Source of the DNA: CAIKOD01 sp035543455
GTDB taxonomy: Archaea; Halobacteriota; Methanomicrobia; Methanomicrobiales; Methanospirillaceae
Assembly (NCBI GenBank): GCA_035543455.1
Contig: DATKKE010000006.1
Location: 1-35,119, forward strand
Reading direction: 5' to 3'
Length of the DNA stretch: 35,119 nucleotides
Under the pieces are notes generated by a model. That model did no database searches and was not told the DNA's origin. It saw only the letters and a list, made by a program, of their open reading frames with translations. Below, piece by piece: positions 8,534 through 15,412 of the stretch (its first letter is position 1; every line of letters begins with the position of its first letter). A program made the position numbers and the translations under genes.

Positions 8534-8925
8534 ATAGCTAAATCATGAAAAATCAGGTGATTGTGTAACATCGACCCATAATACATTTCGGTGCCCCTTG
8601 ATAAAATTAATTTTAAGTTTGTTTATCCTGGAAATTTCCCGACGCTCTTGGGGCTCTGCCCCGCTGATGTCGCACCACGGTAGGGATAGAGACCGAATCC
8701 AGTTAAACGTGATTTTAAGATTAACCGCGAGCTATTGAATAGACCTCCTGACAAAAATGAGAGTAACGAGAAATAAAATCTCCTCCAATCAGGTCTGTTT
8801 GAAATCAAAATAATTGCATTAACTATAGGTCGGGGTGGACTTTCCCTATCCCCAAAATTAAATAGCATTAGTGAGTGACGGAAATACTTCGAAGACAGGA
8901 TTTTATCAATCCCTGTTACGAAAGA
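8534..8925. other. Intergenic region between convergent pdxT and cooC
   Basis: There is no convincing gene here. The region contains several small inverted repeats: GGGGC-TCT-GCCCC (about 8649-8661), AGACCT paired with AGGTCT (about 8741 and 8801), and ACAGGATT with AATCCCTGT (about 8895-8917), the last a plausible terminator for the converging genes. An 81-codon open frame on the minus strand has no family resemblance and was not called. Confidence 0.5.
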
Positions 8926-9729
8926 TCAAACCAGAATTCCCGATAATATTCTGGCCATCTGCCGGTATGAAGACAGATCTCCGCCGTCAATAACCGATCC
9001 TCCCTGCATATTGATAGACTGAATGCCCGAATCTGTTCCTATACATCCAATAACATCAAGGCCGTACTTTTCGCGGCCAACTTCGGCGAGCGTCCGACAA
9101 AGCGCGGGATCATCAATCCGGTTACCGATTGCCGATATCCCTGAGACATTGAGATTTCGGCGGGAAGTCTCCCCGGCAATGGAAAAGGCGGTATCGAGAC
9201 TCATGACTGACCCATCAAGGACGGTAAAGAGAACGTCTATACTCCTCGTACCGGCTACCGCATCGAGGATCCTCCTCGGGAATATCTCCGTTCCGGGATC
9301 GCAGTCAATAACCACGTGCTGGTAGGTGGTCCCGTAGCCTTTCATAAGGTGAGAAACTGCATATTCTGCCCAGATGAATGCAGGACAGTAACAGTCTATT
9401 TCGTTGAACGGATGTCCAAGCGTAACAAGGTCAAAATTATTCCCCTCGATAAGAACTTCGCCTGCAACAAGAGAAAAGAAGTACTCCTGGTCGGATACAT
9501 CGACAGGCTTCCGGGGTTCAAGCTCTGTATTCTTCTCTTTGTGCATACGGTCGACCATCCCGCCGATTGTTCCGGTAACAGGTACCCCGAGCAAGCGGCC
9601 GAGATGGGAATCCGGGTCGAAATCAAGGACCAGGGTAATTTCATTCAGTTCTTTAAAATACCGGACCGAAAGGGCGGACAATGTGGATTTCCCGGTCCCG
9701 CCCTTTCCTGAAAATGCTATGATAGCCAT
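8926..9729 (-). CDS. cooC: CooC-type CODH nickel-insertion ATPase (paralogue 1)
   Basis: A 267-residue SIMIBI/MinD-fold ATPase. The deviant P-loop GKGGTGKST with signature lysine is at residues 8-16, the switch aspartate motif is LDFDPDSHLG at 35-44, and a C113-x-C115 pair lies in IDCYCPAF. The P-loop combined with a CxC nickel/zinc-binding pair is diagnostic of CooC, which dimerises through the CxC and inserts nickel into CO dehydrogenase in an ATP-dependent way. DCDPGTEIF and GNRIDDP are later NTPase motifs. It lies 27 bases downstream of a second CooC on the same strand, and both are near cdhA-E. The two paralogues differ widely, so they may serve different nickel centres such as the CODH C-cluster and ACS A-cluster (inference). 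Confidence 0.9.
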   Translation of the reverse strand: MAIIAFSGKGGTGKSTLSALSVRYFKELNEITLVLDFDPDSHLGRLLGVPVTGTIGGMVDRMHKEKNTELEPRKPVDVSDQEYFFSLVAGEVLIEGNNFDLVTLGHPFNEIDCYCPAFIWAEYAVSHLMKGYGTTYQHVVIDCDPGTEIFPRRILDAVAGTRSIDVLFTVLDGSVMSLDTAFSIAGETSRRNLNVSGISAIGNRIDDPALCRTLAEVGREKYGLDVIGCIGTDSGIQSINMQGGSVIDGGDLSSYRQMARILSGILV

Positions 9730-9756
9730 AACGTGTTCACCAGTTCTTGGAACGGA

Positions 9757-10575
9757 TCAGTTCTCCGTGCTCGCAACGTCATCCCCAAGATTTTTGCTGA
9801 TGACTGCCGCCAGTTCTTCCATGTACTGTTTCATCCTCTCCCCTCCGGGGATATCCATGCCGTAAATCCCACGACGTTCTGCAACCTCCATGGCATGGTC
9901 ATACGGGAGGGCAAAAATCGTTTTAATCCCCCCGCTGGAAAGCCGGGCCGCGATCTCGTCAGGGTCATCCCCAGGCCGGACCTTATTGACAACCGCAAAC
10001 AGGTTGGGAATATGGAGGTCTTTTGCAAGCCTGGCTATCTGGAGTGCGGTCTCGACCGTTTTCAGGCCCGGCTCCACCACGATCAGCAGGGCTTCAGCCG
10101 ACCGCGTCGTCCCCCGGCCGAGATGTTCCACACCCGCCTCCATGTCCATGACCAGGATATCTGCTTCCCCGGAAAGGTGGGATACCAGGCGGCGGGCCAG
10201 TGTATTGGCTGGGCAGAAACAACCCCCGCCTCCGGTCCTGATCGCTCCGAGGACGAGGAGCCTGACCCCGTCCCGGCATGTTACCCCGATCGTGTCGAGG
10301 AGGTCGTCAACTTTCGGGTTGATCCTGAACACCACGCCTGAGGTCCCGGGAGGTGCACCGGTCCGTTCAGTGATCAGGTCCTCCCGGGAAATAAGGGGTA
10401 CGATATCGGCCGGCTGGCCTTCCCGCCCGCATCCGAGGGAAAACCACAGATTCGGTGAAGGGTCCATGTCAAGGGCGATGACACGCTTTCCTTTTCTCGC
10501 AAATGTCCTCGCCAGGCCTGCAGCGATCGAGGTCTTGCCGACGCCTCCTTTCCCGGTTACTGCAAGGGTGATCAT
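9757..10575 (-). CDS. cooC: CooC-type CODH nickel-insertion ATPase (paralogue 2)
   Basis: A 272-residue SIMIBI ATPase with P-loop GKGGVGKTS at residues 8-16, LDMDPSPNL at 35-43, the CxC pair C119/C121 in GGGGCFCPANTLARRL, and VMDMEAGVEHLGRGT as the second switch. These are the standard features of CooC, the CODH accessory protein. Start ATG 10575 is preceded by GGGTGAT; an in-frame GTG at 10581 is part of this Shine-Dalgarno and is less likely. The gene is divergent from the RACo-like activator at 10811. A TATA-like element at 10645-10652, readable in both directions, could serve it. This paralogue resembles canonical CooC more closely than its neighbour. Confidence 0.92.
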   Translation of the reverse strand: MITLAVTGKGGVGKTSIAAGLARTFARKGKRVIALDMDPSPNLWFSLGCGREGQPADIVPLISREDLITERTGAPPGTSGVVFRINPKVDDLLDTIGVTCRDGVRLLVLGAIRTGGGGCFCPANTLARRLVSHLSGEADILVMDMEAGVEHLGRGTTRSAEALLIVVEPGLKTVETALQIARLAKDLHIPNLFAVVNKVRPGDDPDEIAARLSSGGIKTIFALPYDHAMEVAERRGIYGMDIPGGERMKQYMEELAAVISKNLGDDVASTEN

Positions 10576-10644
10576 TATCACCCTATTGGGTGCTCCCCGA
10601 ATAAAACCACGCCCGGTGCAGGGAGCGACATAGCCTACCCAACC

Positions 10645-10653
10645 CTATAAAAC
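10645..10653. promoter_or_regulatory. TATA element between divergent cooC and activator genes
   Basis: CTATAAAAC lies in the 235-base divergent gap. On the minus strand it sits about 70 bases upstream of the cooC start. On the plus strand it would place a transcript start near 10675, giving a long leader for the activator gene. A second weak AT element (GGATTTAAT, about 10745) is closer to that gene. Confidence 0.45.
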
Positions 10654-10810
10654 AGTGCAACGCTGATCGCGTCTCAATCAATAATTGCCCGATAATGAAC
10701 CGGATATCGACCGTTATGGGAACCAATGAACACGTCTTAATGCAGGATTTAATGGGGAGAGATCCCTGCACATATGTTAATGAACCAGGGGATGCGAAGT
10801 ACAGGCATCG

Positions 10811-12436
10811 ATGGGCAGGATTATCATCATGCCTGGTGGAGAGGAATTCCCTCTTCGCGAGGGCGAATCCCTGTTGAGACACCTCCAGGAGATGGGAATG
10901 CATATCACGGCCCGCTGTGGCGGTACCGGGGAATGCGGGTCATGCCGGATTGGGGTCCTGTCAGGGAACGGGCTTTCATCGCCAACCCGGGCAGAAAAAG
11001 AGGTCTTCAATACGGAGAAGGAGCGGCTTGCATGCCAGGCTTTTGTTATAAACGGCGATGATGACATTGTTATTGAACTTCACGAACCTCCGGGATTTTC
11101 CATTCTTGAAACAGGGTTGAAAACCACTTTCCTCTGGGACCCTCCGACGATGGTATGGATTACCTCCAGTGGAAAGGTAGCGATGCGTGACGGGAAGGAA
11201 ATCGCCACTATCGATGGTCGTTGTGCAGCGGTTGCGCTTGATATCGGGACGACCACCGTTGTTGCCCGATGGTATGACCTTGAAAAGATAAACTCCAGCC
11301 CGATCGCGTCCTTCTCGATGCTTAACCCCCAGGTACGGTTCGGTGACAATATCATCGATCGGATCAGCCATGCGATGGCGTATCCCGGTGGACAGCTTGA
11401 CCTCGAACACGTCATTCTCGGGGCAGTAAACCAGATGCTTGAATCTGGTCCTGTGAAACCTTCAGAAATCTATGAAATAGTTGTGGTCGGCAATACGGTA
11501 ATGAGAGACCTGTTTGCCGGATTTCCGGTGAAATCACTCGGCAGAGCTCCCTATGAGCCGTTCAGCCCGGGTCCGGTCCGCCGGAAAGCGCGTGAACGGG
11601 GAATCCGGGGACACCACCTTGCCGATGTCTATATCCCGCCAGTCCTCGGCCATTTTGTCGGTGCTGACATGCTCGCCGTTCTCCTCGCGGTTGGCATGCA
11701 TAATTCCTCCGGTATATCGATGGCAATCGATATCGGGACCAATACCGAGATTGCTATCGGGAACCGGGAGGGGATACTTGTTACATCGTGCGCTTCCGGA
11801 CCTGCCTTTGAAGGATCAGGGGTGTCATGCGGTATAGGTGCGGTGGAAGGGGCGATCGCGGAAGTGGGAATCAATCGGGACGAGAGCGTCACCTACCTGA
11901 CAATAGGTGGCAAAGATCCCCTTGGAATCTGTGGCTCCGGCCTTGTTGACGCACTGGCCGGCATGCTTCGATATGGAATCATTGATGCCGGAGGGAAGCT
12001 TTCAGGGGGACGGGAACGGTTTGTTATTGCCGACAGGAGCAGTCTGAACAGCTCACCGGTTTTCCTGGACGGAGAAGACATCGACGCAGTGAAGCTCGCG
12101 AAATCAGCCATCTACGCGGGAACACAAATTCTTATCGAAGCATCCGGTGTTAAGATCCATGACATCTCCTCATTTTTCATCGCAGGAGCGTTTGGCAATT
12201 CGATATCGCCAGAGCATGCCGCCGCGATCGGGCTGATACCAACATTCGCCCCCGGACAGGTTATCCGGGCAGGGAATGCAGCAATCGAGGGTGCCTCCCA
12301 GATGCTCCTATCGGTGGAAAAAAGGAAAGAGGCCGAAGAAATTGTCAGGATTACCCGACATATCAGCCTCGAAAATTCCCCAGATTTCGAGGACCTGTAT
12401 ATCCGGGGGCTGGTCCTGGAGCCGTACAAGATGTAA
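10811..12436 (+). CDS. RACo-like ATP-dependent reductive activator of corrinoid protein (2Fe-2S, DUF4445/ASKHA)
   Basis: A 541-residue protein. The N-terminal [2Fe-2S] ferredoxin domain has C36, C42, C45 and C75 in the plant-type C-X5-C-X2-C...C spacing. A linker follows, and then a large ASKHA-type ATPase region with ALDIGTTTVVARW (about 137-149), AIDIGTNTEIAIG, GSGVSCGIGAVEGAI and a C-terminal FIAGAFGNSI motif. This is the architecture of RACo (COG3894), which uses ATP to reduce inactive Co(II) corrinoid in CODH/ACS. The methanogen protein RamA differs by having C-terminal 4Fe-4S clusters, which are absent here. The location beside cooC and cdh genes makes CdhD/CdhE or the extra corrinoid protein at 14684 the probable target (inference). 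Start ATG 10811 has only a weak Shine-Dalgarno. Confidence 0.9.
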   Translation: MGRIIIMPGGEEFPLREGESLLRHLQEMGMHITARCGGTGECGSCRIGVLSGNGLSSPTRAEKEVFNTEKERLACQAFVINGDDDIVIELHEPPGFSILETGLKTTFLWDPPTMVWITSSGKVAMRDGKEIATIDGRCAAVALDIGTTTVVARWYDLEKINSSPIASFSMLNPQVRFGDNIIDRISHAMAYPGGQLDLEHVILGAVNQMLESGPVKPSEIYEIVVVGNTVMRDLFAGFPVKSLGRAPYEPFSPGPVRRKARERGIRGHHLADVYIPPVLGHFVGADMLAVLLAVGMHNSSGISMAIDIGTNTEIAIGNREGILVTSCASGPAFEGSGVSCGIGAVEGAIAEVGINRDESVTYLTIGGKDPLGICGSGLVDALAGMLRYGIIDAGGKLSGGRERFVIADRSSLNSSPVFLDGEDIDAVKLAKSAIYAGTQILIEASGVKIHDISSFFIAGAFGNSISPEHAAAIGLIPTFAPGQVIRAGNAAIEGASQMLLSVEKRKEAEEIVRITRHISLENSPDFEDLYIRGLVLEPYKM

Positions 12437-12706
12437 CAAATTGTTGACATATAAGATGGCCTAAAAGAACGCTGCTGTGGGGTTTTAGAGATTCAAATGG
12501 TAAAAAAATAAATTGATTTTAATAATAATGTGTCGACATAAAAATTGCCCAATGACATCGATAGTTCCCAATAGTCGTGCTGATGCGTTGACGGTTGATT
12601 AAAGATTGTTATCAGGATTGAATCTTTGTTATCACCTTGGACAGATCAATGCTGGGGTCCTTTCATAACGGAGTAACAACTTGGCAGAACCATAATCCAC
12701 AAAATA
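12437..12706. other. AT-rich intergenic gap
   Basis: A gap between two genes that converge from opposite strands. I see only a weak inverted repeat (CTAAAA...TTTTAG, about 12463-12489) soon after the activator stop, possibly part of its terminator. No gene or RNA is recognised. Confidence 0.4.
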
Positions 12707-13021
12707 TTAGTAATCAATATCCTCCACGACAATTGCCCCCTTCAACGGAGAGGCCGTTGATAATGCGCTGCCCCTTCGCTCTTTGCGGGTCCTTATATCT
12801 GAGTATTTCCCTCTGGACTTAAAAATGCGCCCGCATTGAGGGCATTCTACATGCGGCGGTACCGGCGGTATTTCTATATAACTATCTTTATCAGGTAATC
12901 GAGGTTGATCTATGACCGGGAAGAAATGGTTGCCACACATCGGACAGTACCATTCTCCGGCCAGTTCTCTCACGAAAATTATAAATGCCTGTCCGTTTTC
13001 ATTTCCCGCACTGGCGCTCAT
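12707..13021 (-). CDS. Small zinc-ribbon protein, unknown function
   Basis: A 104-residue protein not recognised as a named family. Two CxxC knuckles, CPMCGNHF (about residue 26) and CPQCGRIF (about residue 60), separated by a proline-rich segment, form a likely zinc ribbon. The C-terminal third is basic (RTRKERRG) and then ends acidic (VVEDIDY), which suggests nucleic-acid or protein binding. The ATG overlaps the stop of the upstream gene by 4 bases (13018-13021), so the two are translationally coupled. The conserved overlap and good Shine-Dalgarno of the partner make it a real gene. It sits between the activator and the cdh operon, but nothing ties it to CODH function. Confidence 0.7.
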   Translation of the reverse strand: MSASAGNENGQAFIIFVRELAGEWYCPMCGNHFFPVIDQPRLPDKDSYIEIPPVPPHVECPQCGRIFKSRGKYSDIRTRKERRGSALSTASPLKGAIVVEDIDY

Positions 13022-13230
13022 GATGCGGTCACCTCGGGTACCTTGTTTTCCATCTGCCTTGGTAGATCAATATTGTCAAATTCCCCGGGCACTTCAAGCT
13101 TCATCTCCATTGGTGGAGATGAAACCCACCACCTGATAAATTCGCCAATATCTTCGACATGAATTGTCGTTTCCTTCCTTTGCTGCCCTTCGGTTTCTGT
13201 GAACAGAATGAGCCGTGAAACTTCAGTCAT
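13018..13230 (-). CDS. Small hypothetical protein, first gene of a two-gene operon
   Basis: A 70-residue acidic protein without a recognised family or membrane segment. The start at 13230 has an unusually strong Shine-Dalgarno, AAAGGAGGG, 6-7 bases upstream, and a TATA-like TTTATATCG lies near 13269-13277 on the minus strand. Central residues (HVEDIGEFIRWWVSS) suggest an amphipathic helix, followed by EMKLEVPGEFDNIDL with beta-strand character. The stop overlaps the zinc-ribbon gene start. The strong initiation signals and coupling support a genuine expressed gene. Confidence 0.7.
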   Translation of the reverse strand: MTEVSRLILFTETEGQQRKETTIHVEDIGEFIRWWVSSPPMEMKLEVPGEFDNIDLPRQMENKVPEVTAS

Positions 13231-13268
13231 TATTTTCCCTCCTTTTTTAATTCCTCCTTATATTTACG

Positions 13269-13277
13269 ATATAAACG
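13269..13277 (-). promoter_or_regulatory. TATA box of the small-protein operon
   Basis: TTTATATCG on the minus strand lies about 40-45 bases upstream of the 13230 start codon, which predicts a short leader carrying two GGAGG-type elements. Confidence 0.5.
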
Positions 13278-13301
13278 AATACTTTCCCAGAATAATCACC
13301 C

Positions 13302-13319
13302 GAATTTTATTAGAATTGA
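13302..13319 (+). repeat. 18-bp direct repeat, copy 1
   Basis: GAATTTTATTAGAATTGA matches 13436-13453 at 17 of 18 positions. Copy 1 is intergenic, just upstream of the TATA box of the small-protein operon. Confidence 0.6.
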
Positions 13320-13373
13320 AGATACAGAAATGACTGGTGTTATAAGTTCGGTCTTAAGGTTAATCCGGGTGAC

Positions 13374-13487
13374 TTACTCCACTGATTGCCCAGCTAATCC
13401 CCAACTACTTTTGCTGATTAGGGGTTCACCTATCTGAATTTTATTAGCATTGATCGGGATAATCATTTCATCAATATTTGCATTCAT
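13374..13487 (-). CDS. Candidate 37-residue small protein
   Basis: A short frame on the minus strand from ATG 13487 to TAA 13374. The peptide begins MNANIDEMIIPINANKIQI and ends GLAGQSVE; it has no transmembrane segment and no recognised family. Initiation signals are unusually complete for so short a frame: GGGGTGA at 13492-13498 four bases before the ATG, and TATAAATA at 13528-13535 placing a transcript start near 13505 with a leader of about 18 bases. It precedes the two small genes at 13230 and 13021 on the same strand, which have their own promoter. The two halves share a faint NAN-I repeat. It might be a peptide precursor or a regulatory leader peptide; function unknown. Confidence 0.5.
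   Translation of the reverse strand: MNANIDEMIIPINANKIQIGEPLISKSSWGLAGQSVE
13436..13453 (+). repeat. 18-bp direct repeat, copy 2
   Basis: GAATTTTATTAGCATTGA is the partner of 13302-13319 (one mismatch). This copy lies inside the 37-codon frame. Confidence 0.6.
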
Positions 13488-13527
13488 CGCATCACCCCTA
13501 ATACCATGCCTGCATACTCTTTAATTG

Positions 13528-13535
13528 TATTTATA
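13528..13535 (-). promoter_or_regulatory. TATA box of the 37-codon gene
   Basis: TATAAATA on the minus strand, preceded by A-rich sequence like a BRE, about 44 bases upstream of ATG 13487. It is the best canonical TATA box in this intergenic stretch. The gap 13536-13745 between it and the cdh operon end holds nothing else I recognise. Confidence 0.55.
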
Positions 13536-13745
13536 TTTTTCTGAAAAATTATGAGATTTTATAAGTAAACCCGATAATAAACCAAATTTAAATTTTTAAC
13601 TATTCGATTTATGCGCGGTTAAATGAGGCATAAAAAATTACCGAAAATAATCTGAGCATTGTTGGTTAGAAGGATTGAACCCCGAATTTCAGAGTGTTTC
13701 TTGCATCTGACAATTTGTTTAGAATTCTTGACAAAATCGGCATTC

Positions 13746-14687
13746 CTAGCCCCTCTCCAAAATAACCAGGTTATCTTCCGGATCTTTTACGATATAGCCG
13801 TCCCTAACCAGTTCACCGACATAGAGATCGAATGCCCGTCTCGTAATGCACCCACGGCCCGGTGTTGCCGATGAATTGCTCATGACACGGGATGCGAGTT
13901 CATCGGCAGACAGAGTTCCCTCTTCACGTAGTATGGATAGCATCATATGCTTCGTCGTCGGTTTCCCGCAGGCTGAAAAGACCGCATCCTTCAGGAGATC
14001 TCCCGCCTCCTGCATCAAAGGATACCTCGGGTCCATCTCGGCGAGACAAAAGTGTTCTGCCTCATCGTTGTGCTGCTCATCGTAACAGAATTTCGACAGG
14101 AAGGTTTCATCAGCAGAATCAACACCGATCAGTTTTTTTCCTATGCACGAGGCCGACCCGCATGGCGTATCTCTCTGGATCTCTACCGAGGTGATGATAC
14201 TTGCCCGGGAATCGATAATAATTTCCAGGCCCGGGCGTCCGAAGCCCCGTGCAAACTCACCAATAATCCGATCACGGCTGGCTGCCAGGCTGCAGAAGGG
14301 CTCGGGAAATTCAATGGCGATTCCCGCCATGTGAAGTTCATCCTGTATGGTTTTTTTCGCCCCCGGTATCATGTCCCGGTCGTCAATCGGATACAGGACT
14401 GAACGCACACCGAGTCGTTTCGCGATGGAGGGGACCAGTTCGCTCAGGCGCTCATGGAGGCCCAGGACGATAAGGAGATCGGCACAGTTGTTGGGGAGAT
14501 CATCCGGCACAAATTTTCCCGGGTCTTCAAAAAAGTCAGGGTCATCACTGGCTCCAGGAAGGACATCGCCGAAAACCGTCTCTGGACGGAGTTCATAAGC
14601 CCCGGTTATCGTGAACAATCCGCTAAGGGAGATGGTATTGATGATCTGTTCACCAAACGGGCCTGAATAAAGGAAAAAAATATTCAT
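13746..14687 (-). CDS. DUF166 family protein (COG1810)
   Basis: A 313-residue protein recognised as DUF166, an archaeal family often labelled thymidylate synthase-like without firm proof. Family-like features are the N-terminal FFLYSGPFGEQIIN, a central LIVLGLHERLSELVP, EPFCSLAA near residue 130, IIGEFARGFGRPGLEI and TPCGSASCIGKKLIG with conserved cysteines. The last 60 residues look like an added winged-helix tail (ILREEGTLSADELASRVM...). Four bases overlap the upstream corrinoid gene (14684-14687), so the two products are probably made together. It is the last gene of the cdh operon. A link with one-carbon or corrinoid chemistry is suggested by context only. Confidence 0.8.
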   Translation of the reverse strand: MNIFFLYSGPFGEQIINTISLSGLFTITGAYELRPETVFGDVLPGASDDPDFFEDPGKFVPDDLPNNCADLLIVLGLHERLSELVPSIAKRLGVRSVLYPIDDRDMIPGAKKTIQDELHMAGIAIEFPEPFCSLAASRDRIIGEFARGFGRPGLEIIIDSRASIITSVEIQRDTPCGSASCIGKKLIGVDSADETFLSKFCYDEQHNDEAEHFCLAEMDPRYPLMQEAGDLLKDAVFSACGKPTTKHMMLSILREEGTLSADELASRVMSNSSATPGRGCITRRAFDLYVGELVRDGYIVKDPEDNLVILERG

Positions 14688-15349
14688 GGTATTTCATTCA
14701 TAAACTGCCTGCATTTCCTGAGACCATCGATACAGTCCGAACCATATGCATCTGCCCCGATAGATTGTGCAAAATTTTCGGTGACCGCATGCCCCCCGAC
14801 AATGACCCGTACGGTATCCCGAAGGCCTGTGGTGACGAGTGATTGAATTACATCCCCCATCGAGGCCCTCGTCGTTGTCAGCAGGGAAGACATGGAGAGG
14901 ATATCGGGTTTATAATCCCGTACGGCCTCGATAAACCGTTCATTCGGGACGTCGATACCGAGGTCGATTACACGGAACCCTTCGGACTCGAGAGTAACGG
15001 AAAAAATAGTTTTCCCGATATCATGGACGTCCCCGGCGACGGTGCCAAGGACAACAATGCCGGAGTTTCCGCCACGGGCAGGGAGATATGGTTTTAACAG
15101 GTCGATCGCCCGCTTCATATTCCTGCCTGAGACGATCAGGTCGGAATTAAAATACCTCCTGGCCGTGCGGTCTTCATAGCCTGCCCCTATCGCTTCGAGG
15201 CCTTCCTGGAGTTCTGAAAATATGACGAACGGGTCCATTCCGGACGCAATCCGCTCCCTGCAGAAGACACGAATTTTTTCGCCCCCGAACTCCAGCAGTA
15301 TCCCCACGATGAATTTCCTCTCATCGGTCCCGGTTTGTTTCTCATCCAT
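14684..15349 (-). CDS. MtaC/MtbC-like corrinoid (methyltransferase cognate) protein
   Basis: A 221-residue B12-binding protein. An N-terminal helical cap domain (about 10-90) precedes a Rossmann-like cobamide domain with the signature D107-x-H109-x-x-G112 in GDVHDIGKT, then SMSSLLTTT and GGHAVTENF. H109 would be the lower axial ligand of the cobalt. These proteins shuttle methyl groups between a substrate-specific methyltransferase and an acceptor. No MtaB, MtmB, MttB or MtbA-type gene is in the window. It starts 62 bases after cdhE, with TAGGAT upstream, and its stop overlaps the DUF166 start. Membership in the cdh operon suggests a methyl-transfer partner for CODH/ACS or for DUF166 (inference). 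Confidence 0.9.
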   Translation of the reverse strand: MDEKQTGTDERKFIVGILLEFGGEKIRVFCRERIASGMDPFVIFSELQEGLEAIGAGYEDRTARRYFNSDLIVSGRNMKRAIDLLKPYLPARGGNSGIVVLGTVAGDVHDIGKTIFSVTLESEGFRVIDLGIDVPNERFIEAVRDYKPDILSMSSLLTTTRASMGDVIQSLVTTGLRDTVRVIVGGHAVTENFAQSIGADAYGSDCIDGLRKCRQFMNEIP

Positions 15350-15399
15350 CGGAAGATCCTATTTCCAGACAGGCAATCCCGTTCCGGAGATAACGGGGC

Positions 15400-15412
15400 G
15401 GCTCTGCCGCAT
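15400..15412 (-). promoter_or_regulatory. Intercistronic hairpin after cdhE
   Basis: GCGGCAGAGCCGC on the minus strand forms a five-base-pair stem with a 3-base loop right at the cdhE stop, without a U-tract. It is the only non-overlapping wide gap (62 bases) in the operon and might lower expression of the last two genes or stabilise the upstream message. Confidence 0.4.

Noticed and set aside
8623..8868. 81-codon minus-strand open frame between pdxT and cooC
   Set aside because: No family resemblance, no good Shine-Dalgarno, and it covers several palindromes.
13655..13700. tRNA-like T-loop (GGTTCAATCC on the minus strand)
   Set aside because: The T-stem does not pair and no acceptor or anticodon arm can be built.
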